Positions 1 to 5,493 of a stretch of 5,493 bases of DNA are shown here, piece after piece. Location of the stretch: contig DATJVR010000061.1 of NCBI GenBank assembly GCA_035501735.1, forward strand, positions 1-5,493. Reading direction: 5' to 3'. The position numbers and the translations under genes were made by a program. This DNA is from PNAI01 sp035501735. Lineage in GTDB: Bacteria; Pseudomonadota; Alphaproteobacteria; Rhizobiales; Xanthobacteraceae. A model generated the notes under the pieces. It did not search any database. It was given only the letters and a program-made list of their open reading frames with translations, and was not told where the DNA came from. How positions within the stretch are numbered: the first letter of the stretch is position 1; each line of letters begins with the position of its first letter.

Positions 1-195
1 GACCCGCGCAAGTTCCTGCAGACCCACGACTATAAAAACCTGACGCGCTGGACCAAAGAAATCGGCGAACGCCCGGCCGTCAAGCGTGGGCGCATGGTCA
101 ATCGCACCAGCGGGCCGCTCGAAGAACAATTGCACGAACGCCATGACGCCAGCGATTTCGAGACCAAAACGCAGGATAAGATCGGCGCAAGGTAA
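1..195 (+). CDS. yghU: YghU-type glutathione S-transferase / GSH-dependent disulfide-bond oxidoreductase, C-terminal fragment
   Basis: Only the last 64 residues and the TAA stop lie in the window; the gene begins upstream of base 1. Frame 1 reads without interruption. The tail carries the hallmarks of the YghU/YfcG (nu-class) glutathione transferases: a helix with YKNLTRWTKEIGERPAVKRG, then RMVNR, and the characteristic C-terminal ERHDASDF.TKTQDK extension that ordinary GSTs lack. Proteins of this family are cytosolic, bind two glutathione molecules per active site and reduce disulfides or organic peroxides. The N-terminal thioredoxin fold with the catalytic residues is not visible, so activity cannot be judged here. 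The next gene on the same strand starts about 125 bases downstream, too far to assume an operon. The family call is firm because the tail is distinctive. Confidence 0.9.
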   Translation, partial: DPRKFLQTHDYKNLTRWTKEIGERPAVKRGRMVNRTSGPLEEQLHERHDASDFETKTQDKIGAR

Positions 196-319
196 CCCCG
201 CCGCCGGCAACCTTAACGCGCCGCGATTCATGGTTATCGCAGCAAAGACGTGAATTTCGCGACTTTTCTGGCATCATGCCGGCGAGGCTTTTCGTCGAGC
301 CTTGCGGATCATTGCGGCG

Positions 320-1402
320 ATGAACGCGAACAAGACGATATCGGTCGGCGACGTCATGCGCGCCAACGGCGGAGCCGGCCCCGGCTTCGACCTGCTGCGG
401 CTTTTGCTTGCGCTCGCCATCTTCTCCAGCCATTCGTTCTTTACCTCCCAGGGCGACGACGGCTCGCTGTGGCTGTCGCCGGCGCGGCCGCTGTTGATGG
501 TGATGGTGCCGATGTTCTTCGGCCTCAGCGGCTTTCTGGTCACCGGCAGCGCGGTGCGCACGCAGTCGCTGCGCGTGTTCATGACGTTCCGCATCTTGCG
601 CATCGTTCCGGCGCTGATGACGGAGGTCATGCTCTCCGCCGTGATCCTGGGCGCTTTGCTGACCACGCTGCCGCTGCAAGACTATTTCGCCAGCAGCGAG
701 TTCCACCATTATTTCGGCAATATCATCGGCTGGATCCGCTTCACGTTGCCCGGCGTGTTCGTCGACAATCCGATGCCCGGGCTGGTCAACGTCAATTTGT
801 GGACGCTCAAGCCGGAGTTCGCCTGTTACGCGGTCATGGCGGGCATCATCGTCACCGGCCTGATCCGGCGAACCAGCGTCGTCGCCACGGCGGTGGTGGT
901 GCTCCTTGCCGCGTCCTTCGTCGTCAACTTTTTCATCAATATCAGCGAGCGCGACAGCGGCCATAACGCCTATTTGCCGTATGTGGTCGAGCTGTATTTC
1001 ATGCTGGGCATCGCCGCCTATCACTGGCGCGACTACATCCCCGTCGACGGCAGGCTGTTCGGCGTCGCGCTCGCCGCAGCCTATGTGTCGATGCGCTATC
1101 CGGGACATGCCTTCGTCGCGGCCATTCCGACGATGTACTGCATGCTCTATCTCGGCATGGTCAAATATCCCCGCACCCCCATCGTCACATCCGGCGACTA
1201 CTCCTACGGCATCTATCTGTACGGCTTTCCGATCCAGCAGACGCTGGTGCACCTGTTCCCGATTTTCCGCGAATGGTGGCCGTTGTTGTTTGTCGTCGCC
1301 GCGCCGACCACCTTTGTTTTCGCCGCGTTCTCCTGGCATTACATCGAGAAGCCGACGCTCGGGCTCAAGCGTCTGGTCGGCCGCCGCGCCGTACCGAGCT
1401 AG
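320..1402 (+). CDS. Acyltransferase family 3 (OafA/YrhL-like) integral membrane protein
   Basis: The protein has 360 residues from the ATG at 320, within the usual range for single-domain Acyltransferase_3 proteins. These inner-membrane enzymes move acetyl or other acyl groups onto surface carbohydrates such as O-antigen, exopolysaccharide or Nod-type glycans; the acceptor cannot be predicted here. Visible family motifs are GFDLLRLLLALAIFSSHSF at 22-40 with the putative catalytic His38, MFFGLSGFLVTGS at 65-77, RILRIVPAL at 91-99, LWTLKPEF in mid-protein, SYGIYLYGFPIQQ near 290-305, and a final WHYIEKP ending at Pro345. About ten hydrophobic spans alternate with short loops, and there is no C-terminal SGNH domain. 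The start is uncertain: a TTG at 302 is in frame and neither start has a strong ribosome-binding site, but ATG 320 leaves a normal short cytoplasmic N-terminus. There is no polysaccharide cluster around it, so it is an orphan. It ends 80 bases before the convergent GST gene. Confidence 0.92.
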   Translation: MNANKTISVGDVMRANGGAGPGFDLLRLLLALAIFSSHSFFTSQGDDGSLWLSPARPLLMVMVPMFFGLSGFLVTGSAVRTQSLRVFMTFRILRIVPALMTEVMLSAVILGALLTTLPLQDYFASSEFHHYFGNIIGWIRFTLPGVFVDNPMPGLVNVNLWTLKPEFACYAVMAGIIVTGLIRRTSVVATAVVVLLAASFVVNFFINISERDSGHNAYLPYVVELYFMLGIAAYHWRDYIPVDGRLFGVALAAAYVSMRYPGHAFVAAIPTMYCMLYLGMVKYPRTPIVTSGDYSYGIYLYGFPIQQTLVHLFPIFREWWPLLFVVAAPTTFVFAAFSWHYIEKPTLGLKRLVGRRAVPS

Positions 1403-1482
1403 GCGACAATACGCCTGGCTTTGCGCAGTCGCGCGCGGCCCTGGCGAATACTCAATCGTCCGCTTTCGCCGATGATGAACAG

Positions 1483-2109
1483 TTACGTCAGCGGCACGGC
1501 GCCGACCTGATCCTTGAACGCCTGGCGCGACGCGATCGCGGCGTACCAGCGCTCGAAGTTTGTCAGCGGCGGCCGCTCCGGCACCAATTGCCGGTAGCGA
1601 TAGGCCATGATGCCGACCGGAATGTCGCCGTAGGAGAACGCGTCGCCGGCAAGATACGCGGTTTTGCCCAGCTGAGCGTCGACCATGACAAACGCCGCCG
1701 TCGTGTTCTTCTTGCCGGCCTCGATGGCGGCGTGATCGCGCTTTTCCGGCGGCGTGCGAATGAGGCCCCAGAACACCGGCGTGATCGCCGGCCCGCATAC
1801 CGACAATTGCCAATCCATCCACTTGCTGGCGTTGGCGCGGGCGTGCGGATCGGCCGGCTCCAGCACCGTCGCCTTATGCTTGGCGGCAAGATAACGCACG
1901 ATGGAGTTGGATTCCCAAAGGAGGTATCCGTCTTCTTCCTCAAGCGTCGGCACCAGCCCGTTCGGATTCATGGCGAGATAAGCCGGCTCGCGATTCTTGC
2001 CGAACGGCCCGCCGATATCGATGCGCTCGTGCGGCAGGCCGATCTCGCCCACCGCCCACATCACCTTCTGCACGTTCGACGAAGTATTCCGGCCCCAGAT
2101 TTTGATCAC
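1483..2109 (-). CDS. Glutathione S-transferase family protein (theta/beta-like)
   Basis: This is a 208-residue cytosolic GST of normal length. An N-terminal thioredoxin fold (about 1-78) opens with IKIWGRNTSSNVQKVMW; Ser10 or Ser11 is the likely glutathione-activating residue, as in theta-type enzymes. NPNGLVPTL places the cis-proline at 54, and E66-S67 (ESNSI) forms the glutathione glutamyl-binding turn. The all-helical C-terminal domain carries the S-x-x-D folding box, SYGD, at 159-162. I chose GTG 2109 as start because a GGAGG ribosome-binding site (2114-2118) lies 6 bases upstream and the fold begins there. The frame stays open further upstream to about 2211, but that extension only reads through a palindromic repeat and is not credible protein. 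The substrate is unknown. It lies 138 bases downstream of the Trm112-like gene on the same strand, with the repeat in between, so it may be transcribed separately. Confidence 0.93.
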   Translation of the reverse strand: MIKIWGRNTSSNVQKVMWAVGEIGLPHERIDIGGPFGKNREPAYLAMNPNGLVPTLEEEDGYLLWESNSIVRYLAAKHKATVLEPADPHARANASKWMDWQLSVCGPAITPVFWGLIRTPPEKRDHAAIEAGKKNTTAAFVMVDAQLGKTAYLAGDAFSYGDIPVGIMAYRYRQLVPERPPLTNFERWYAAIASRQAFKDQVGAVPLT

Positions 2110-2135
2110 CTTTGCCCTCCCGCATTCCCATTGCC

Positions 2136-2225
2136 CGTCATGGCCGCGCTTGTCGCGGCCATCCACGTCTTTCGCGTCGGCTATGTTGGAAGACGTGGAT
2201 GCCCGGCACAAGGCCGGGCATGACG
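2136..2225. repeat. Intergenic palindromic repeat folding into three hairpins
   Basis: This 90-bp element is a near-perfect long inverted repeat made of three consecutive hairpins closed by a short outer stem. Outer stem: CGTC 2136-2139 with GACG 2222-2225. Hairpin 1: ATGGCCGCG 2140-2148 with 2154-2162, loop CTTGT. Hairpin 2: ATCCACGTCTT 2161-2171 with 2190-2200, loop of 18 bases. Hairpin 3: ATGCCCGGC 2199-2207 with 2213-2221, loop ACAAG. All three stems pair perfectly. Hairpins 1 and 3 overlap hairpin 2 by two bases at each junction. It sits between two co-directional genes, 22 bases after the Trm112-like stop codon. Similar palindromes are scattered between genes in Bradyrhizobium-like genomes and are often mistranslated as small proteins. 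It could stabilise or terminate the upstream mRNA, or be a mobile REP-like element. The structure is directly visible; the family assignment is from memory. Confidence 0.85.
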
Positions 2226-2247
2226 CTTCAGAGCGACGCGTCCACGG

Positions 2248-2454
2248 TCAATCCAGCCGGCGCGCTTCCTCGGGCAGCATGATCGGGATGCCGTCGCGGA
2301 TCGGATAGGCGAGCTTGGCCGCACGCGAGATCAGTTCCTGCTTGGCGGCGTCGTATTCGAGCCGGCCCTTGGTGAGCGGGCAGACGAGTATCTCAAGCAG
2401 CTTCGGATCGATGCTGCCGGCGGGGCGTTCGGGCGGCGAGGAAGAGTCGGTCAT
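2248..2454 (-). CDS. Trm112-like (UPF0434/YcaR-type) small protein
   Basis: This 68-residue protein has the conserved core LLEILVCPLTKGRLEYD (19-35), then QELISR (39-44) and AYPIRDGIPIMLPEEAR (49-65), the signature of the Trm112p-like family. In eukaryotes and archaea Trm112 activates methyltransferases; the role of the bacterial short form is unsettled. In YcaR the fold holds a CPxC pair and a further Cys in ELIC. Here the sites read CPLT and ELIS, so Cys25 is the only cysteine and zinc binding in the usual way is unlikely; to my knowledge this is normal in Rhizobiales. I chose ATG 2454 because an AAGGAG (2460-2465) sits 5 bases upstream; the GTG immediately before it, at 2457, is only 2 bases from that site. 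It starts 27 bases after the Lon-N gene stop and is probably the last gene of that operon. Confidence 0.93.
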   Translation of the reverse strand: MTDSSSPPERPAGSIDPKLLEILVCPLTKGRLEYDAAKQELISRAAKLAYPIRDGIPIMLPEEARRLD

Positions 2455-2481
2455 CACGGCTCCTTAACACAATAAATTCGC

Positions 2482-3156
2482 CTATTGCAGCGGGGACTCG
2501 CCGCCGGCGGTTTTCTTGGCGAGCTCGATCTCGGTGACGGCGATCAGGATTTCGGCGCGCGTTTTCAAGTCGGGTGCTTCCAGCAAGGCCTGTTTTTCCG
2601 CCGGTCCGTAGGGCGACATCATGGCGAGCGCGTTGACCAGCGCTTCGTTCGGCGCGTTATCGATCCCTTCCCAGTCGGTCTTCAGATTGTTGGCCTTGAG
2701 AAAGGCGGCGAGCGCGTCGAGCACCGCCTTGCGGTCGACGGCGTCCTCGCCGAGCCGCGCGCTGAAGTCGTCGGCGAAGGGAACAAAGCTCACGCGGCAC
2801 TGCCGGTAGGGGGTGGTGACGTCGAGTTCCTCTTTGATACGGAAGCGCGCAATGCCGGTGAGCTGGATGAGATAGCGACCGTCGCCGCTCTCGGCGAGTT
2901 GGGTGATGCGGCCGACGCAGCCGATCTTGAACAGCGTCGGTTTCTGCTCCGAGCCCGGATGCGTGGGGTCGGGCTGGATCATGCCGATCAGCCGATGACC
3001 GTCGCGCATCGCATCGTCAACCATGGCGAGATAGCGCGGCTCGAAAATGTTGAGCGGCATCTGCCCGCGCGGCAGCAGCAGCGCGCCCGGCAGCGGAAAC
3101 ACCGGGATGACCTCGGGCAGGTCGGCTGGCCTGTGATAGACCGCATTCATCGGCAT
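2482..3156 (-). CDS. Stand-alone Lon N-terminal (substrate-binding) domain protein
   Basis: This 224-residue protein consists almost wholly of the LON substrate-binding domain. The signature is near the N-terminus: IPVFPLPGALLLPRGQMPLN at 17-36, followed by IFEPRYLAM to residue 45. GCVGRITQLAESGDGRYLIQ and LTGIARFRI follow in mid-domain. There is no AAA+ ATPase and no Ser-Lys protease domain (full Lon is about 800 residues), so it is not a protease itself. Its function is unproven; recognition of unfolded or damaged proteins is the usual guess. The C-terminal third is helical and charged, ending in a Lys-rich tail. ATG 3156 is preferred because GGAGA (3163-3167) lies 6 bases before it; the upstream in-frame GTG at 3162 overlaps that site. 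It follows cnoX by 42 bases and precedes the Trm112-like gene by 27, so co-transcription is likely. Confidence 0.94.
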   Translation of the reverse strand: MPMNAVYHRPADLPEVIPVFPLPGALLLPRGQMPLNIFEPRYLAMVDDAMRDGHRLIGMIQPDPTHPGSEQKPTLFKIGCVGRITQLAESGDGRYLIQLTGIARFRIKEELDVTTPYRQCRVSFVPFADDFSARLGEDAVDRKAVLDALAAFLKANNLKTDWEGIDNAPNEALVNALAMMSPYGPAEKQALLEAPDLKTRAEILIAVTEIELAKKTAGGESPLQ

Positions 3157-3170
3157 CGTCACTCTCCGAT

Positions 3171-3189
3171 TCCGGCCGGCTCGGCCGGA
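3171..3189 (-). other. GC-rich hairpin just before the Lon-N ribosome-binding site
   Basis: A perfect 8-bp stem, TCCGGCCG (3171-3178) with CGGCCGGA (3182-3189) and a 3-base loop, fills much of the cnoX to Lon-N spacer. Its 3' side on the minus strand ends 3 bases before the GGAGA of the Lon-N gene. No T-run follows, so it is not a standard intrinsic terminator. It could block 3' exonucleases or affect Lon-N translation. GC-rich spacers produce such stems by chance fairly often. Confidence 0.35.
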
Positions 3190-3198
3190 CGAGAGGAT

Positions 3199-4107
3199 TT
3201 ATGCAAACAAGATCGAGGACAGGCGTTTGCGGCCGGCGACCGTCGCCTCGTCGGCCGGGCCCCAGGCATCGAACAGTTGAACAAGTTGTTTGCGTGCGCC
3301 GTCGTCGTTCCATTTGCGGTCGCGCTTGACGATCTCGATCAGATGATCGAGCGCGGCCGCGCGCTTGCCCTTGGCATTGAGCGCCAGCGCGAGATCAAAA
3401 CGCGCCTGCCAGTCTTTCGGATTATCGGCAACTTTCTTTTCGAGATCGCCGATCGGGCCGACGGCTTTCGACTGCTCGGCCAGTTCGATCGCCGCGCGCG
3501 CGGCGGCGACGGCCGGATCGTTGGTTTTCCCTTCCGGCACCATGGCAAGCGTCTGCTTGGCTTTATCAAGTGCGCCGGTGCCGACGTAGCAGCGGGCAAG
3601 ACCGGCGAGCGCCGCGATGTTGGTGGAATCCTGCACCAGCACCTTTGCGAAAATATCCGCCGCGCCGGCGAAATTGTTGTTCAGCAGCGCCGACTCGGCG
3701 AATTTGAGCAGGTCCTTTTCCTCGCCGCCGATCTTGTCCTTGGTCAGACGCTCGATGAAAGCGAGCACCTGGCTTTCGGGAAGCGCGCCGAGAAACCCGT
3801 CCGCGGGCTGGCCGTTGACGAAGGCGATCACCGCCGGGATCGACTGGATGCCCATCTGGCCGGGGATCGCGGGGTGCTCGTCGATGTTCATCTTGACGAG
3901 CTTGACCTTGCCCTTGGCGGCCTTGACCACTTTTTCGAGCACCGGCGTCAGCTGCTTGCACGGCCCGCACCAGGGCGCCCAGAAGTCGATCAGCACCGGC
4001 TGGCGCTTCGATTCCTCGATGACGTCCTTGACGAAGGCCTGTGTCGTGGTCTCCTTGATAAGACCCTCGGGGGCCGCGGCGACTGCCCCAGCGCTGTTTT
4101 GCAGCAT
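3199..4107 (-). CDS. cnoX: CnoX/YbbN-type chaperedoxin (thioredoxin domain plus TPR region)
   Basis: This 302-residue cytosolic protein joins an N-terminal thioredoxin domain (about 16-125) to a C-terminal TPR-like helical region (about 130-302), the architecture of CnoX (YbbN), a holdase that protects proteins from aggregation and hands them to GroEL or DnaK. The active site is WCGPC at 46-50, preceded by LIDFWAP, with the cis-proline at 91 (SIPAVIAF). E. coli CnoX has lost the catalytic CxxC, whereas this one keeps a classical thioredoxin motif and should be redox-active, as shown for Caulobacter CnoX. The TPR part shows paired helices such as LLKFAESALLNNNFAGAADI and DWQARFDLALALNAKGKRAA. 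ATG 4107 is chosen because AAGGA lies 7 bases upstream and the frame before it reads as intergenic DNA. It is often annotated simply as thioredoxin. It probably leads an operon with the Lon-N and Trm112-like genes. Confidence 0.95.
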   Translation of the reverse strand: MLQNSAGAVAAAPEGLIKETTTQAFVKDVIEESKRQPVLIDFWAPWCGPCKQLTPVLEKVVKAAKGKVKLVKMNIDEHPAIPGQMGIQSIPAVIAFVNGQPADGFLGALPESQVLAFIERLTKDKIGGEEKDLLKFAESALLNNNFAGAADIFAKVLVQDSTNIAALAGLARCYVGTGALDKAKQTLAMVPEGKTNDPAVAAARAAIELAEQSKAVGPIGDLEKKVADNPKDWQARFDLALALNAKGKRAAALDHLIEIVKRDRKWNDDGARKQLVQLFDAWGPADEATVAGRKRLSSILFA

Positions 4108-4155
4108 TTTTTGATCCTTAGCCTCGGTGGGCGAACAGCCCGGTCGGTTCACGCT

Positions 4156-4185
4156 ATTAAATGGCGAGGACGCATATAAATGCAA
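4156..4185 (-). promoter_or_regulatory. Possible sigma-70-type promoter for the cnoX operon
   Basis: On the minus strand, TTGCAT (4185-4180) is followed after 18 bases by TTTAAT (4161-4156), about 50 bases before the cnoX start. The -10 box matches TATAAT at five of six positions; the -35 match is weak. The 83-base gap between the deacylase stop and the cnoX start is AT-richer here than its surroundings, which supports a promoter, but this is pattern matching only. Confidence 0.35.
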
Positions 4186-4190
4186 TCCGG

Positions 4191-4703
4191 TCAATTTCCA
4201 CGGTCCGGCGCGGCCACCGCCAGGATCCGGGGCGGGTGGCCGGTGGCTTCGAGGAACTTCAAGAGCCCGTCGCGGGAAATCGACGTGGTCATGGTGTTGA
4301 CCAGCGGATGACAGTTGATGATGTCGCGCTTGAGCAGCGCGTCGTCGAGCACGACGGTGACGCGGTGGCCGGAATCGTTGACGGCGCCGAAGGGCGTCAC
4401 CGCACCGGGCGTGACACCGAGCGTCTCGAGCAAGAGGTGAGAGGAGCCGAACGAGAAGCGCCCACTTGCGCCAAGCACGCGGTGGAGGGATTTGAGCTCG
4501 ATCGAAGCGTCCTCCGGCGCGGTCACGAGATAGAGCGTATCCTTCTTGTCCTTCAGGAACAGATTTTTGGTATGCCCGCCGGGAATCTGGCCGCGCATGG
4601 CGCGCGACTGTTCGACCGTAAACAGTGGCGGATGCGTGACGGTCTTGTGCGCGATGCCGAGGCGGTCGAGATAGGCGAACAGTTCGTCGGGCGTGGCCGG
4701 CAT
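4191..4703 (-). CDS. Prolyl-tRNA-synthetase-associated-domain protein (ProXp-ala/PrdX-like trans-editing deacylase)
   Basis: This 170-residue protein is a single free-standing YbaK/INS editing domain. Members hydrolyse wrongly charged aminoacyl-tRNA; the PrdX/ProXp-ala branch, characterised in Caulobacter among others, removes alanine from tRNA(Pro). Visible motifs are THPPLFTVEQS at 23-33, GGHTKNLFLKDKK at 42-54 with the conserved lysine at 46, GVTPGAVTPFGAVND at 96-110, and CHPLVNTMTT at 131-140. These fit ProXp-ala better than the YbaK (Cys-tRNA(Pro)) group, but substrate specificity is inferred. Bacteria of this group typically have prolyl-tRNA synthetases with a reduced editing insert, making a free editing domain useful. 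The start at ATG 4703 is probable; a TTG start at 4730 is in frame but would add a poorly conserved stretch, and no strong ribosome-binding site marks either. The gene diverges from tRNA-Gly and precedes cnoX by 83 bases. Confidence 0.93.
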   Translation of the reverse strand: MPATPDELFAYLDRLGIAHKTVTHPPLFTVEQSRAMRGQIPGGHTKNLFLKDKKDTLYLVTAPEDASIELKSLHRVLGASGRFSFGSSHLLLETLGVTPGAVTPFGAVNDSGHRVTVVLDDALLKRDIINCHPLVNTMTTSISRDGLLKFLEATGHPPRILAVAAPDRGN

Positions 4704-4732
4704 GCGGACTATTAAGGCTATCGGCAGCAAGG

Positions 4733-4762
4733 TTGCAAAGGGGCGGCGGTATTCGCTATAGG
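4733..4762 (+). promoter_or_regulatory. Probable promoter of the tRNA-Gly gene
   Basis: TTGCAA at 4733-4738 and TATAGG at 4757-4762, spaced 18 bases apart, lie 35 bases before the mature tRNA 5' end. This spacing and position fit a sigma-70-type tRNA promoter with a short leader trimmed by RNase P. It shares the intergenic region with the divergent deacylase gene. The call rests on resemblance and position only. Confidence 0.45.
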
Positions 4763-4796
4763 TTCGCTGTCGGCGCCAGCGCCGCGATACCTCAAT

Positions 4797-4871
<75 letters not shown>

Positions 4872-5229
4872 ATAACTCGACGAGTTCGCAGCTGATAACT
4901 TTGTTCGTTCGCGCGCACGTGCGCTCTCGGCGCACGGACTTAGGCGTTGTCGCTCTCAATGGCGACATGCGTCAAAGCATGAAATCGGGTTGAGCCGTCG
5001 TTGATTGATTTCCGGTTCCCGTTTCTTGCTCGTGACGACGGGCAGGATCGCGCCTAAATGGCCCGAGACGTCCAAGGTGCAAACCGCCCTTGCTCAGGGT
5101 GCCGCGGAAATGGATGACGCAGATTTTGGCGGATGAGACGTCACAATCTATTCACCAAAAAGAAACGGTGACACAGCAGTCAGCATGCGTTATCATGATT
5201 TTTAATTCGTGGATCGAGCGTCCAGTGTG
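4872..5229. other. Intergenic region without a recognisable gene
   Basis: I see no credible coding frame on either strand. The minus strand has a 45-codon run between stops at 4959-5093 with no ATG start and no recognisable motif; at most it is a decayed remnant. Small symmetries exist: a 12-base palindrome GCGCACGTGCGC at 4913-4924, AACTCG/CGAGTT at 4874-4886 just after the tRNA, and TCACC/GGTGA at 5152-5156 and 5167-5171. Composition falls from GC-rich near the tRNA to about 45% GC at 5161-5220. It presumably holds the promoter of the next gene, but no box is convincing. Confidence 0.6.
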
Positions 5230-5493
5230 ATGTGTGGATTCCGCCAAAGAAACAGTTTCTGCAGCTATTTGGCGCTGTTCGCGATTGTATTTCAGTTGTT
5301 CGTTTCATTTGGCCACGTCCACCTCAAGGCCTTCACTTCGACCCATATCGATATTGTGGACCAATCCGGGTCTGCTCAGCGCCAAAATGAGCCATCCCAG
5401 AATGTTCCAAACGATGAGCACGATCGATGTGCTATCTGCGCGATCATCAGTCTCGCCAGTTCTCTGGTAGTACCTGATCCGCCCGTCTTCGCA
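5230..5493 (+). CDS. DUF2946-like small membrane/exported protein, 5' part
   Basis: An open frame of 88 codons runs from ATG 5230 off the window edge without a stop. The N-terminus MCGFRQRNSF is short and basic, followed by a hydrophobic segment at about 12-28 (signal peptide or membrane anchor), then GHVH at 28-31, a polar His/Asp/Gln-rich stretch, CAIC with Cys67 and Cys70, and a second hydrophobic run ISLASSLVVP. This order of hydrophobic leader, GHxH, polar linker and CAxC next to a hydrophobic stretch resembles DUF2946 proteins, often found near copper or other metal uptake and resistance genes; function is unknown. GTG codons at 5209 and 5227 are alternative in-frame starts; none has a clear ribosome-binding site. 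GC is about 51% by hand count over 5221-5493, below the other genes here. An overlapping frame at 5234-5470 has no such features. The family call is moderate; that it is a real gene is more likely. Confidence 0.68.
   Translation, partial: MCGFRQRNSFCSYLALFAIVFQLFVSFGHVHLKAFTSTHIDIVDQSGSAQRQNEPSQNVPNDEHDRCAICAIISLASSLVVPDPPVFA

Noticed and set aside
1443..1470. GGCGAA/TTCGCC inverted repeat between the convergent acyltransferase and GST genes as a bidirectional terminator
   Set aside because: The stem has only 6 bp with a 16-base loop and no T-run on either side; too weak to call.
98..1822. A 574-codon open frame on the minus strand across the acyltransferase and second GST
   Set aside because: It is antisense to an evident acyltransferase gene and rich in His/Arg/Asp/Gly low-complexity sequence with no motif; GC-rich codon use opens such frames by chance.
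2485..4179. A 564-codon open frame on the plus strand opposite the Lon-N and cnoX genes
   Set aside because: Both minus-strand proteins have clear family motifs; this frame is their shadow, with Arg/Gly/Asp/His-rich sequence and no recognisable domain.
4874..4886. AACTCG/CGAGTT symmetry just after tRNA-Gly as its terminator
   Set aside because: It is nearly a closed palindrome with almost no loop, and no T-tract follows.
4959..5093. A 45-codon minus-strand stop-to-stop run as a small gene
   Set aside because: It has no ATG start, no ribosome-binding site and no motif; at most a decayed remnant.
5234..5470. A 78-codon plus-strand frame at the right end
   Set aside because: It overlaps the better-supported frame starting at 5230, which has a leader segment, GHVH and CAIC motifs; this one is Ser/Arg-rich without features.

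Overview
The window looks like chromosomal DNA of a high-GC alphaproteobacterium, most likely a Hyphomicrobiales member close to Bradyrhizobium, Rhodopseudomonas or Pseudolabrys. I infer this from the GC-rich codon use, the gene order deacylase / CnoX / Lon-N domain / Trm112-like, the Trm112-like protein with most of its cysteines missing, and a palindromic intergenic repeat of the kind common in that group. No database search was possible.

Layout. Bases 1-195 are the 3' end of a YghU-type glutathione S-transferase gene (+). Bases 320-1402 encode a multi-membrane-span acyltransferase of the OafA/Acyltransferase_3 family (+). It converges on a minus-strand run which, in transcription order, is: a prolyl-tRNA-synthetase-associated-domain deacylase (4703-4191), a CnoX/YbbN thioredoxin-TPR protein (4107-3199), a stand-alone Lon N-terminal-domain protein (3156-2482), a Trm112-like small protein (2454-2248), a 90-bp three-hairpin palindromic repeat (2136-2225), and a second glutathione S-transferase (2109-1483). 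A tRNA-Gly(GCC) gene lies at 4797-4871 on the + strand, divergent from the deacylase. After about 360 bases without a recognisable gene, the window ends inside a small membrane or exported protein gene (5230 to the edge) that resembles DUF2946.

How the genes fit together. The minus-strand block is mostly quality control: removal of mischarged amino acids from tRNA(Pro), protection of oxidised or unfolded proteins (CnoX), a Lon-like substrate-recognition domain without a protease, and a Trm112-type small protein. The 27- and 42-base gaps suggest that cnoX, the Lon-N gene and the Trm112-like gene are co-transcribed. The two glutathione S-transferases are consistent with detoxification or redox functions but are not obviously linked to each other.

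I found no clearly new biological system. The points most worth a second look are the three-hairpin repeat, the partial DUF2946-like gene with GHxH and CxxC motifs, and the drop in GC just after the tRNA-Gly gene, which could mark the edge of acquired DNA.
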